Of a DNA stretch of 8,008 bases, positions 1 through 5,661 are shown piece by piece. The notes under the pieces are model-generated. The model was not told where the DNA came from and did no database searches. It was given only the letters and a program-made list of their open reading frames with translations. A program made the position numbers and the translations under genes. Position 1 is the first letter of the stretch. Every line of letters starts with the position of its first letter. The stretch is from Chloroflexota bacterium. GTDB lineage: Bacteria; Chloroflexota; Limnocylindria; Limnocylindrales; CSP1-4. Location: assembly GCA_003158495.1 (NCBI GenBank), contig PMJT01000071.1, positions 34,935 to 42,942 on the forward strand, given 5' to 3'.

Positions 1-1
1 C

Positions 2-610
2 GGCCAGGACTGCTGCGCCCGGTCCCGGATCCTCGTCGAGCGATCTGTCCACGACCGGGTCGTCGAGTTATTCGCCGCCGCCACTCAAAGGGTCAAGGTC
101 GGCGACCCGAACGACCCTGCAACCGAGGTCGGGACGATGGTCAGTTTCCGCCAGCGCGAGACCGTCCTTGACTACGTTCGAATTGGTCGGGAGGAGGGCG
201 CGCGAATCGTGGCCGGCGGCGGTATCCCGGCCGGACCGGCGTACTCCCAGGGCGCCTACATCCAGCCGACCATTTTCGAGAACGTTCGCTCGGACATGAG
301 GATTGCCCAGGAGGAGATCTTCGGCCCGGTTGTCGCGGTCATCCCGTTCGACACGGAAGAAGAGGCGATCCGACTGGCCAACGCGACGCCGTTCGGGCTG
401 TCCGGCTCCGTCTGGACACGCGACATCGCGAAGGCGATCCGCACGGCAAAGGGCATCCAGTCGGGCGTGATCTCGGTCAACTGCAACTCGAGCGTCCACG
501 CCGAAGCCCCGTTCGGCGGCTACAAGATGTCCGGCACGGGCCGCGAAAACGGCATGCACGCGTTCGAGTCGTACACGCAGATCAAGAACGTATACGTGGA
601 TCTGACCTAG
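2..610 (+). CDS. Aldehyde dehydrogenase, C-terminal part (5' end outside the window)
   Basis: This is the last 202 residues of an ALDH-superfamily enzyme, which oxidises an aldehyde to its acid with NAD(P)+. The frame is open from base 2, so the first in-frame ATG at 137 is internal and not a start. The partial protein opens with GQDCCARSR, the family active-site segment. By alignment with the GQxC pattern the nucleophile is the Cys coded at 11-13. Other family landmarks follow in order: EEIFGPV (311-331), whose Glu contacts the nicotinamide ribose; FGLSGSVWT; and PFGGYKMSG (509-535) followed by GRENG near the C-terminus. The NAD-binding half and the general-base Glu lie upstream and cannot be checked. 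The C-terminal style (SVHAEAPFGGYKMSG) resembles betaine/amino-aldehyde or broad-substrate ALDHs, but the substrate cannot be assigned from this fragment. The next gene begins 256 bp downstream and seems unrelated. Confidence 0.95.
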   Translation, partial: GQDCCARSRILVERSVHDRVVELFAAATQRVKVGDPNDPATEVGTMVSFRQRETVLDYVRIGREEGARIVAGGGIPAGPAYSQGAYIQPTIFENVRSDMRIAQEEIFGPVVAVIPFDTEEEAIRLANATPFGLSGSVWTRDIAKAIRTAKGIQSGVISVNCNSSVHAEAPFGGYKMSGTGRENGMHAFESYTQIKNVYVDLT

Positions 611-671
611 CCGCTGCGGCGGTGGACTACGGCGACCGGGCCGTCGAAGTCGTGGGCGGAGGCAGCTCTCG

Positions 672-692
672 GCCGGTCGATCCGGGACCGGC
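672..692 (+). terminator. GC-rich hairpin after the aldehyde dehydrogenase, possible terminator
   Basis: A perfect 7-bp inverted repeat (GCCGGTC at 672-678 and GACCGGC at 686-692) with a 7-nt loop lies 61 nt after the ALDH stop. No T-run follows, so it is not a canonical intrinsic terminator. In DNA this GC-rich such stems also arise by chance. The rest of the 611-866 gap shows nothing I can support. Confidence 0.2.
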
Positions 693-856
693 GGCGGCAA
701 GCTCCTGCGGTTCGACGGCGAGCCGGACGGCCCACCAGGACGCGCCGATCGAAGCCGCGGACACGAATACGGGCCGAGCGGCCGATCCTTCCGGCGTTTG
801 GCGTGGTCATACTGGCGGGCAACGAGCGCCCGGCAGTTCGGCGCCTGGCCGGATGT

Positions 857-866
857 GAGGTAGAGG
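857..866 (+). promoter_or_regulatory. Ribosome-binding site that decides the GTG start of the kelch gene
   Basis: GAGGTAGAGG sits directly upstream of the GTG at 867. The GAGG core (857-860) is 6 nt from the start codon, a normal Shine-Dalgarno spacing. It supports this GTG start, after which the zinc-ribbon cysteines follow at once. A similar GAGGTAGGG precedes the next gene. Confidence 0.55.
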
Positions 867-3101
867 GTGACACTGGGGCAGGGATCGCAGAACCAGACTT
901 GTCGATTCTGCGGAGCCACGCTTGTCTTCCGGGGGCAGACCAGCTGCCAGTCGTGTGGACGAAACCTGGCCATACCTGACGCGGCGGCCGGGGCCGAATC
1001 CACGCCGCACGCCGTCCAGCCATCGCCCCTCGCCGCGTCGACGCCCCTCGCCGCGTCGGCGCCCCTCGCCGCGTCGACGCCTCGTGCCCCCTCGGCGCCA
1101 CTCTCCGCGTCGGCGCCCCTCGCCGCCTCGACGCCACTCGCCGCCCCCGGGTCGCTCGCGGTCGGACCTCGGGCCGACTCGTCGTCTCTCGCCGCCGCCA
1201 CGCCGTTGGCTTCCCCCGAACCGCTCGCCGCCGGTCCGGCCGCGGCACCCCAGCCCGCGTCGCCGGTCCGTTTCTTCGAGTCAGCGAAGATGCCGCCGCC
1301 GACGCCGCTGCCGTCTTCTCCGCGGTTGAGCGACGCCATGGCCCCCGTGGCGACGGCGGTTCCCACTGGTCGCACGATCACGCCCGCCGATGCGGCCGCG
1401 AGCACGGCCGGCGACGCTCCAGTGTCGAGCGTGGCGCCGCTGATGGGCCAGGCCAACCAGGCCGGCCAGCTCATTCCGGGTCAGCCCTGGCAGGGCCAGC
1501 CGCAGCCCGGGCTCTTCGGACCGCCGCCGGCGGGAGGTCCACCGGCCCAACCCCGGCCGCCCGTCGCGCCGCGGCGTTCGGGAGGAGTGGCTCGCGATCG
1601 GTACGCGCCACCGGGGACTGAAGGATCGAGTGGGCCCGGCCGCCGACCCGCCTCGCCCGGGACAGGCCGCCCAACGCCGCCACACCCGGGGCCTCCGCCC
1701 TCGGGCCAGGCGCCGGAGCAGCGGTGGCCGAACCAGAGCTACTGGCAGGGCGGCCCGGGCGGCTACCCGCAGAGGTCCTCCCGCAAATCCGGTCTGAACT
1801 CCTGTGCCGTCTGGATCGGCATCGCCATGATCTCGGTCGCCGTCCTCGGCCTCCTCGGCGCGGCCGTCAAGAGCAATTCCTACGTCCCGGATCCGCAGAG
1901 CTACGTCGAGGTCACGCCCTTCTTCAACGACAACGGCGGGGTCCCCACCACCGCGTTCCCCGGGACGAATCCGCTCGTCTCGGTCGGCGAACTCAACACG
2001 CCCCGAGCCAACCACACGGCCACGCCCCTTCCGGATGGCCGTGTCGTCATCGCCGGCGGCGAGACCGGGTCAACGACGGTCATCCGGGCCCTCTCGTCTG
2101 TCGAGATATACGACCCGACGTCCCGGTCGTTCAGCATCGCGGGATCTATGGTGATGCCCCGCTCAAGCCAGACCGCGACCCTGCTCCCGAACGGACAGAT
2201 CCTCTTTGCGGGCGGCCAGGATGAGTTCGGAAATGCCTTGAGTTCAGCCGAGCTCTTCGATCCGGCAACGGGCACATCTGTCATAACGGGGCCCATGACG
2301 ACTCCGCGTATCTCGGCTTCGGCGGTTGCCCTGGATGACGGCAGAGTACTGATTGCCGGTGGGTCGGACGGCAGCAATCCCCTCAGTTCCGTCGAGATCT
2401 TCGATCCTTCGTCGGGCACATTCAGCTCGATGGGATCCGTCTCCAAGGTCTCCGGGGCCTTGACTGCCGCCCGGATGCTCGACGGCCGAGTCTTGCTCGC
2501 GGGCGGCGACGGCTCGTCCGGCTCTTCGTATATAGCCGAGGTCCTCGACCCCCAGACCGGCGACCTGGTTTCGAGCGCACCTATGGCGATCAACCACGGT
2601 AACGCGACCTCCTGCCTCCTTTCGGATGGCACGGTGATGGTCGTCGGCGGGTTCAACGACAGCAAGCAGGTGAACTCGACTGCCGAGATCTACGACCCAA
2701 CCGGCGACTCATTCGCGTCGCCCATCCAGCTTCTCGATGGGCGCGTCTTCAACTCGACGACGGTCCTGCGCGACGGCTCCGTCTTGTTGCTCGGAGGCAT
2801 GGATAGCTACGGGAATGCGGTGGCGACCGTCGAGCGCTATTGGCCGGACAAAGGGGTCTCGGAGCCGATCGGCACCATGGCGCCGCCGCGATACGATCAC
2901 ACGGCCACGCTCCTGGCTGATGGGACCGTGCTGATCGTCGGCGGTCGCCAGACCTCCGATTGGGTCCTCTCGGAGGCAGACGTGTTCCACCCGGACGGGC
3001 CGCCCGTCACGGCACCCAGCGCTACGCCGGACAACAGCGCCTGGCCGGACTCGAGCTACTCACCCGTGCCGGCACCTTTGGACACGGCGCTCGCGAGCTA
3101 A
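867..3101 (+). CDS. Membrane-anchored kelch-repeat protein with N-terminal zinc ribbon
   Basis: The product has 744 residues with a clear domain order. Residues 12-30 are a zinc ribbon (C12-x2-C15, C27-x2-C30). Residues 54-95 are the PLAAS-type repeat. A Pro/Ala/Gly-rich stretch runs to about 300. One hydrophobic helix spans about 313-334, preceded by basic RSSRKSG, so N-in/C-out is predicted. Residues about 374-711 hold seven kelch repeats of 48-50 residues, each with a PR-type start, DG(R/T/S)V, a GG pair and an E(I/L)(Y/F)DP-like end. Seven repeats would fit one closed seven-bladed beta-propeller outside the membrane. A Ser/Pro-rich tail ends the protein. Kelch propellers usually bind proteins or sugars, but no catalytic residues are recognisable and the function is unknown. 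The GTG start is backed by a good ribosome-binding site. Repeats 4 to 6 are the most degenerate. The zinc ribbon may be a structural or protein-binding module of the cytoplasmic arm. Confidence 0.88.
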   Translation: MTLGQGSQNQTCRFCGATLVFRGQTSCQSCGRNLAIPDAAAGAESTPHAVQPSPLAASTPLAASAPLAASTPRAPSAPLSASAPLAASTPLAAPGSLAVGPRADSSSLAAATPLASPEPLAAGPAAAPQPASPVRFFESAKMPPPTPLPSSPRLSDAMAPVATAVPTGRTITPADAAASTAGDAPVSSVAPLMGQANQAGQLIPGQPWQGQPQPGLFGPPPAGGPPAQPRPPVAPRRSGGVARDRYAPPGTEGSSGPGRRPASPGTGRPTPPHPGPPPSGQAPEQRWPNQSYWQGGPGGYPQRSSRKSGLNSCAVWIGIAMISVAVLGLLGAAVKSNSYVPDPQSYVEVTPFFNDNGGVPTTAFPGTNPLVSVGELNTPRANHTATPLPDGRVVIAGGETGSTTVIRALSSVEIYDPTSRSFSIAGSMVMPRSSQTATLLPNGQILFAGGQDEFGNALSSAELFDPATGTSVITGPMTTPRISASAVALDDGRVLIAGGSDGSNPLSSVEIFDPSSGTFSSMGSVSKVSGALTAARMLDGRVLLAGGDGSSGSSYIAEVLDPQTGDLVSSAPMAINHGNATSCLLSDGTVMVVGGFNDSKQVNSTAEIYDPTGDSFASPIQLLDGRVFNSTTVLRDGSVLLLGGMDSYGNAVATVERYWPDKGVSEPIGTMAPPRYDHTATLLADGTVLIVGGRQTSDWVLSEADVFHPDGPPVTAPSATPDNSAWPDSSYSPVPAPLDTALAS
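1026..1151 (+). repeat. 18-bp tandem repeat coding PLAAS(T/A) units
   Basis: Seven consecutive 18-bp units code PLAAST, PLAASA, PLAAST, PRAPSA, PLSASA, PLAAST and PLAAPG (residues 54-95 of the kelch protein). A decayed SLAVG unit follows. The core at DNA level is CCCCTCGCCGCGTCGACG, with several units nearly identical, so copy number could change by slippage or recombination without breaking the frame. The repeat also keeps other frames open, giving Arg-rich or Gly/Ala-rich shadow ORFs on both strands. Confidence 0.8.
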
Positions 3102-3174
3102 CTGGCGCGCTTGGTGCATTGGCCCCGTTGCTCCATGTACCCTGTGGCGGAGACTTACTGAGCGAACTCGGAGC

Positions 3175-3184
3175 AGAGGTAGGG
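3175..3184 (+). promoter_or_regulatory. Ribosome-binding site of the Ala/Pro-rich membrane protein gene
   Basis: AGAGGTAGGG lies just before the ATG at 3189. AGAGGT ends 8 nt from the start codon. The sequence resembles the GAGGTAGAGG before the kelch gene. It supports the ATG at 3189. The rest of the 3102-3188 gap holds no convincing promoter or terminator. Confidence 0.5.
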
Positions 3185-3188
3185 CGAG

Positions 3189-4796
3189 ATGTCCAGCGGG
3201 CAGACACCGGACGGGCAGGATCACGACCGCCCCAGCGAGCCCGTCGATCGAGACTCCACCCAGGCAGACATGGCGCCGGAGCCGTCGCCAGATCTGTCCG
3301 ATGCCGATGCGCCGCCGCCTGGAGCACCCGATCGGGCCGCCCCTTCCGGGTCTGAGGAAGGGAACGCCGCCGCGTGGGAACTGGTCAGCAAGCGACTCGC
3401 GAGTGCGGCAGCGGCAGCCGCTCTTGCCGCGACCGGAGAGGCCGCCGCCGAGCCGCCCGGCCCCCTTGGCGCCGACGCCGCACCCTCCGGGCCTCGCTCG
3501 CCCGGGTTCTCCTCCCCGGAGACCGATGCCGCCGTGGCCGCTGCTGCGGCTGCTGCCGCCGCGGCCGTTGCCGCGGTCAATGCCGCGATCGCCGCAACCG
3601 CCGCTGCAAACGCGAGTCGCGCCGCCACAGCCGCTGCCGCGGCGAAGGCCCAGGCCACGCCCGAGCCCGCCGCGCCCGAGCCCGCCGCGCCCGAGCCCGC
3701 TGCGCCCGAGCCCGCCGCGCCCGAGCTCGCTGCGCCCGAGCCCGAGGCGGCGCAGGACGTCGCTGCGCTCGAGGCGCCGGGGACCCCCTCGCCGGAAACC
3801 CCCTCGCCGGAAGCCGCCGCGTTGGACCCGACCCCAGCCTCGCCCCCGCCCTCTGGTGCACCGCCGGTGTGGCCCGCGCCCGTGGAATGGCCACCGCGAA
3901 GGTCATTTCCAGCGACCCCAACCACTCCCGACCCATCACCGCTGTGGCTCTCGCCATACGCGCCACCAATCGCGTCTCAATTCGACGAACCGCTCCAGGC
4001 CGTCGATGCCCAAGAGACCGCCGCCGAGGAGCCACTCGCGGTGCCGGCGACGGCCCAGGCCAGCGTCGTGGATGCCGAGGCGACTGGTCTTGCCGGCCAA
4101 GCCGTTCCCACTTCGGACGGCGACGCCGGTCCCGGCTCCGGCTCAGTCCTGCTCCGTCTCCTATCGATGCCGGTCGACGCGCTCCGGAACCGCCTCGTCC
4201 GGACCGACCTGTCCGGTTCCCCCGATTTCGATGAGCACGGCGACCCGCACAGGAAGCGCCGCGTGGCCCCGTTCTGGCTGTGGTTCGCCGGCTTCTATGT
4301 TGTCGTGGCGCTGACCGTTGCCGCGACCCTCGTCTTCACCGGCGCCGGTTTGCCGGGAAGCGGACCAGCTGCCTCGCAAGCCGCGGGTTCCACCTTTGCC
4401 GTCTCGCCGTCGACGAGCGGGCTCGTTCCGAGCGCGTCGGTTGCGATCGGCCCGACCGCCGCAGCGAGCCCATCGGGAACCGCGGTGTCGTCCGCACCGC
4501 TTCTCGCCGTCAAGGAGCAGCCCCCGTCGCTCCAAGTCGGGAAGAATGCCACGTTCGTAGTCCAGTTCACCCCTGGGGCGACTTGCACTCTGACCCGGAC
4601 ATTCGTGCCGGGCTTCACGCCCGCTCCTCAGCCGACGCCGAACAGCCCCGTCTCGTCCCTGTCGTTCACCATAGGGTCGGGCGGTTCCGCCACGATCGCC
4701 TGGGGCGAGACCGCCCAGGCCGGCACCTACTCGATCACCGCGCTCTGCACGGGTTCGACCCAGCCGTCCGCCCCGGTGACGTTTACCTGGAGCTGA
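3189..4796 (+). CDS. Ala/Pro-rich single-pass membrane protein with C-terminal beta-rich domain
   Basis: This 535-residue protein matches no family I recognise. Residues 1-60 are polar and acidic. A predicted Ala-rich helix covers about 57-93, and a very Ala-rich segment covers 114-157. Six PEPAA-type units fill 158-187, followed by a Pro-rich linker to about 280. A short amphipathic-looking stretch lies at 319-341. Basic RKRR (355-358) precedes one membrane helix at about 361-383, which predicts N-in/C-out. After a Ser/Ala/Thr/Pro-rich linker, about 440-535 looks like a small Ig-like beta-sandwich rich in alternating hydrophobics. Its two cysteines (C466 and C520) could form a disulfide outside the cell. 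The plan mirrors the upstream kelch protein 87 bp away, so the two may be co-transcribed. The frame is chosen by its ribosome-binding site and the coherent helix; the competing frames are Arg/Pro- or Gly/Ala-only. A role in envelope structure or adhesion is only a guess. Confidence 0.8.
   Translation: MSSGQTPDGQDHDRPSEPVDRDSTQADMAPEPSPDLSDADAPPPGAPDRAAPSGSEEGNAAAWELVSKRLASAAAAAALAATGEAAAEPPGPLGADAAPSGPRSPGFSSPETDAAVAAAAAAAAAAVAAVNAAIAATAAANASRAATAAAAAKAQATPEPAAPEPAAPEPAAPEPAAPELAAPEPEAAQDVAALEAPGTPSPETPSPEAAALDPTPASPPPSGAPPVWPAPVEWPPRRSFPATPTTPDPSPLWLSPYAPPIASQFDEPLQAVDAQETAAEEPLAVPATAQASVVDAEATGLAGQAVPTSDGDAGPGSGSVLLRLLSMPVDALRNRLVRTDLSGSPDFDEHGDPHRKRRVAPFWLWFAGFYVVVALTVAATLVFTGAGLPGSGPAASQAAGSTFAVSPSTSGLVPSASVAIGPTAAASPSGTAVSSAPLLAVKEQPPSLQVGKNATFVVQFTPGATCTLTRTFVPGFTPAPQPTPNSPVSSLSFTIGSGGSATIAWGETAQAGTYSITALCTGSTQPSAPVTFTWS
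3660..3749 (+). repeat. 15-bp tandem repeat coding PEPAA units
   Basis: Six 15-bp units based on CCCGAGCCCGCCGCG code four PEPAA, then PELAA, then PEPEA. The first five (3660-3734) differ only by silent changes plus one Pro-to-Leu change. The last is decayed. The repeat directly follows the Ala-rich segment of the same protein and probably forms an extended spacer in the cytoplasmic arm. Near-identity suggests recent expansion. Confidence 0.8.
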
Positions 4797-4812
4797 CCGG
4801 CAGACGGGGCCG

Positions 4813-4847
4813 GCGCCAGGACGTCCCGGACGCGGCACGGCTGGCGC
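4813..4847 (+). terminator. Inverted repeat downstream of the Ala/Pro-rich gene, possible terminator
   Basis: GCGCCAG (4813-4819) and CTGGCGC (4841-4847) form a perfect 7-bp stem starting 16 nt after the stop. The 21-nt loop can itself fold (CGTC/GACG). A short TTTT lies at 4865-4868, too far away for a textbook intrinsic terminator. The remainder of 4797-5002 shows nothing else I can name. Confidence 0.25.
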
Positions 4848-4992
4848 TGAGTACCTATTCGGGCTTTTCAGGGTTCCGTCAGATCGCCGAACCCAAAATG
4901 CGGCGCATGCATCCGGCCGGCCGACCCGGTGGAGGGATCTGGTCGAGGCCGACCCTGCGTATCAATTCCAAGAGGCGTCGCTGCCAGAACCC

Positions 4993-4997
4993 GAGGT
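4993..4997 (+). promoter_or_regulatory. Ribosome-binding site choosing the GTG start of the receiver gene
   Basis: GAGGT at 4993-4997 is 5 nt upstream of the GTG at 5003. It favours this start over the in-frame ATGs at 4898 and 4907, which have no clear Shine-Dalgarno, and over the TTG at 5078, whose GAGG directly abuts it. Confidence 0.45.
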
Positions 4998-5002
4998 CCA
5001 CG

Positions 5003-5443
5003 GTGATTGCTAGAGACAGGTCCCGCGCGAACACAAAGCCCGAACTCCGGTCCGGGCATGTCGCCCGAGATCTGAGGTTGGCCGATCACGCGCCGGTCGC
5101 GCTCGTCGTGGACGACCAGCCGCTCGTCCGCCACTTCCTGTCGACCGTGCTCCGGCGCGAGGGCTGGTCGGTCAGGGAAGCCTGGGATGCGGTTTCGGCC
5201 GTAGCCGTCTCGGACGCGGAGGCGCTCGACCTCCTCGTGACCGACTACGACATGCCCACGGTTACCGGCGTGGCCCTGGCTCGGACGCTCCGCGAGCGAC
5301 AGTTCGGCTTGCCGGTGATGATGGTCTCCGGACACCCGGAAGCGGCCGTCGAACTCAAGAGTCTTCGAGGCCGAACGGCCTTCGCCCAGAAGCCCATCTC
5401 CATCGATGAGCTCATAGCGGGGGTCGGCTCGATCGTCCACTGA
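5003..5443 (+). CDS. Stand-alone response-regulator receiver (CheY-like)
   Basis: The product has 146 residues from the preferred GTG. After a basic, probably flexible lead of about 30 residues comes a complete receiver domain (about 32-145). It carries the acidic pair D37-D38 in ALVVDDQP, the phospho-acceptor D81 in TDYDMP, the switch Ser S109 in MMVSGHP and the invariant K130 in QKPIS. Receivers take a phosphate from a histidine kinase onto the central Asp. No DNA-binding or enzyme output domain follows, so the protein probably acts by partner binding or as a phosphorelay intermediate. No kinase gene lies in the window, so its partner is unknown. The same frame runs open far upstream into the preceding gene without homology, so that part is a shadow. 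The start is moderately certain and the domain call is firm. Confidence 0.88.
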   Translation: MIARDRSRANTKPELRSGHVARDLRLADHAPVALVVDDQPLVRHFLSTVLRREGWSVREAWDAVSAVAVSDAEALDLLVTDYDMPTVTGVALARTLRERQFGLPVMMVSGHPEAAVELKSLRGRTAFAQKPISIDELIAGVGSIVH

Positions 5444-5446
5444 TGT

Positions 5447-5460
5447 CCGGCCGCGGCCGG
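5447..5460. repeat. Perfect 14-bp GC palindrome just after the receiver gene
   Basis: CCGGCCGCGGCCGG starts 3 nt after the receiver stop and is fully self-complementary. It could act as a terminator stem (5 bp with a CGCG loop), but no T-run follows. It could also be a protein-binding dyad. In GC-rich DNA, chance remains possible. Confidence 0.35.
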
Positions 5461-5502
5461 CCAACTCACAACGCTCCGAGGCCCCGGACGCAGCCTTCTC
5501 CG

Positions 5503-5530
5503 CGGCCGGGTTCTCCGTGCGGACCGGCCG
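5503..5530. repeat. Inverted repeat in the gap before murT
   Basis: CGGCCGG (5503-5509) and CCGGCCG (5524-5530) are perfect reverse complements around a 14-nt spacer. Their core GGCCGG also occurs in the palindrome at 5447-5460. No function is evident. Confidence 0.25.
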
Positions 5531-5546
5531 GGCAGCGGTGGAGGAA

Positions 5547-5561
5547 GGCGCGGTCCGCGCC
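5547..5561. repeat. 15-bp dyad in the gap before murT
   Basis: GGCGCGG and CCGCGCC flank a single T, giving a near-perfect dyad about 100 bp upstream of the murT start. It has the size and symmetry of an operator half-site pair, but no regulator or second copy is visible, so the role is unknown. Confidence 0.25.
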
Positions 5562-5647
5562 ATGATCGCCGCGGTCGTTGTCGCGTGGCCTGGGCCGCTT
5601 CGTTGACAGGACGCTACGGCCCGGAGCGGACGAGGTCGCCGACCCGT

Positions 5648-5653
5648 TACACT
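5648..5653 (+). promoter_or_regulatory. Possible -10 element of a leaderless murT transcript
   Basis: TACACT fits the TAnnnT pattern of a -10 box and ends 8 nt before the ATG at 5662. No Shine-Dalgarno lies between. This is the layout seen at leaderless genes of high-GC bacteria, where transcription begins at the start codon. No matching -35 is seen at the usual spacing: the TTGACA at 5603-5608 is 39 bp away. Confidence 0.35.
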
Positions 5654-5661
5654 CGGTTGGC

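Noticed and set aside
808..813. CATACT as a -10 box for the kelch gene
   Set aside because: It matches 4 of 6 bases and has no -35 at proper spacing, which is too weak to annotate.
622..858. 78-codon open frame in the gap before the kelch gene
   Set aside because: It has a GTG start without a ribosome-binding site, biased composition and no recognisable domain. It ends inside the kelch gene's ribosome-binding site.
1026..1151. CRISPR array
   Set aside because: The 18-bp units are directly adjacent with no spacers and stay in the coding frame, so this is a protein repeat.
922..1329. Arg/Pro-rich + strand frame over the PLAAS repeat
   Set aside because: It is a shifted reading of the 18-bp repeat and conflicts with the frame carrying the zinc ribbon, helix and kelch repeats.
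68..1474. Long open frame on the minus strand across the aldehyde dehydrogenase and the kelch gene N-terminus
   Set aside because: It is low-complexity Gly/Ala/Arg sequence over the 18-bp repeat and runs antisense to a clear ALDH domain. GC-rich composition and the repeat explain its openness.
3138..3143. TACCCT as a -10 box for the Ala/Pro-rich gene
   Set aside because: There is no -35 at a usual distance. The gap is short and read-through from the kelch gene is as likely.
3301..4314. Arg/Pro-rich + strand frame overlapping the Ala/Pro-rich gene, and a Gly/Ala minus-strand frame at 3221-3925
   Set aside because: Both are low-complexity shadows. The 3189 frame has a ribosome-binding site, a coherent membrane helix and a structured C-terminal domain.
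4280..5002. Upstream extension of the receiver frame into the preceding gene
   Set aside because: The translation before about 5003 is Arg-rich, without homology, and overlaps another gene in a different frame. GTG 5003 has a good ribosome-binding site.
5603..5608. Perfect TTGACA as a -35 box for murT
   Set aside because: No -10-like hexamer lies 16-19 bp downstream. The only TAnnnT candidate is 39 bp away.
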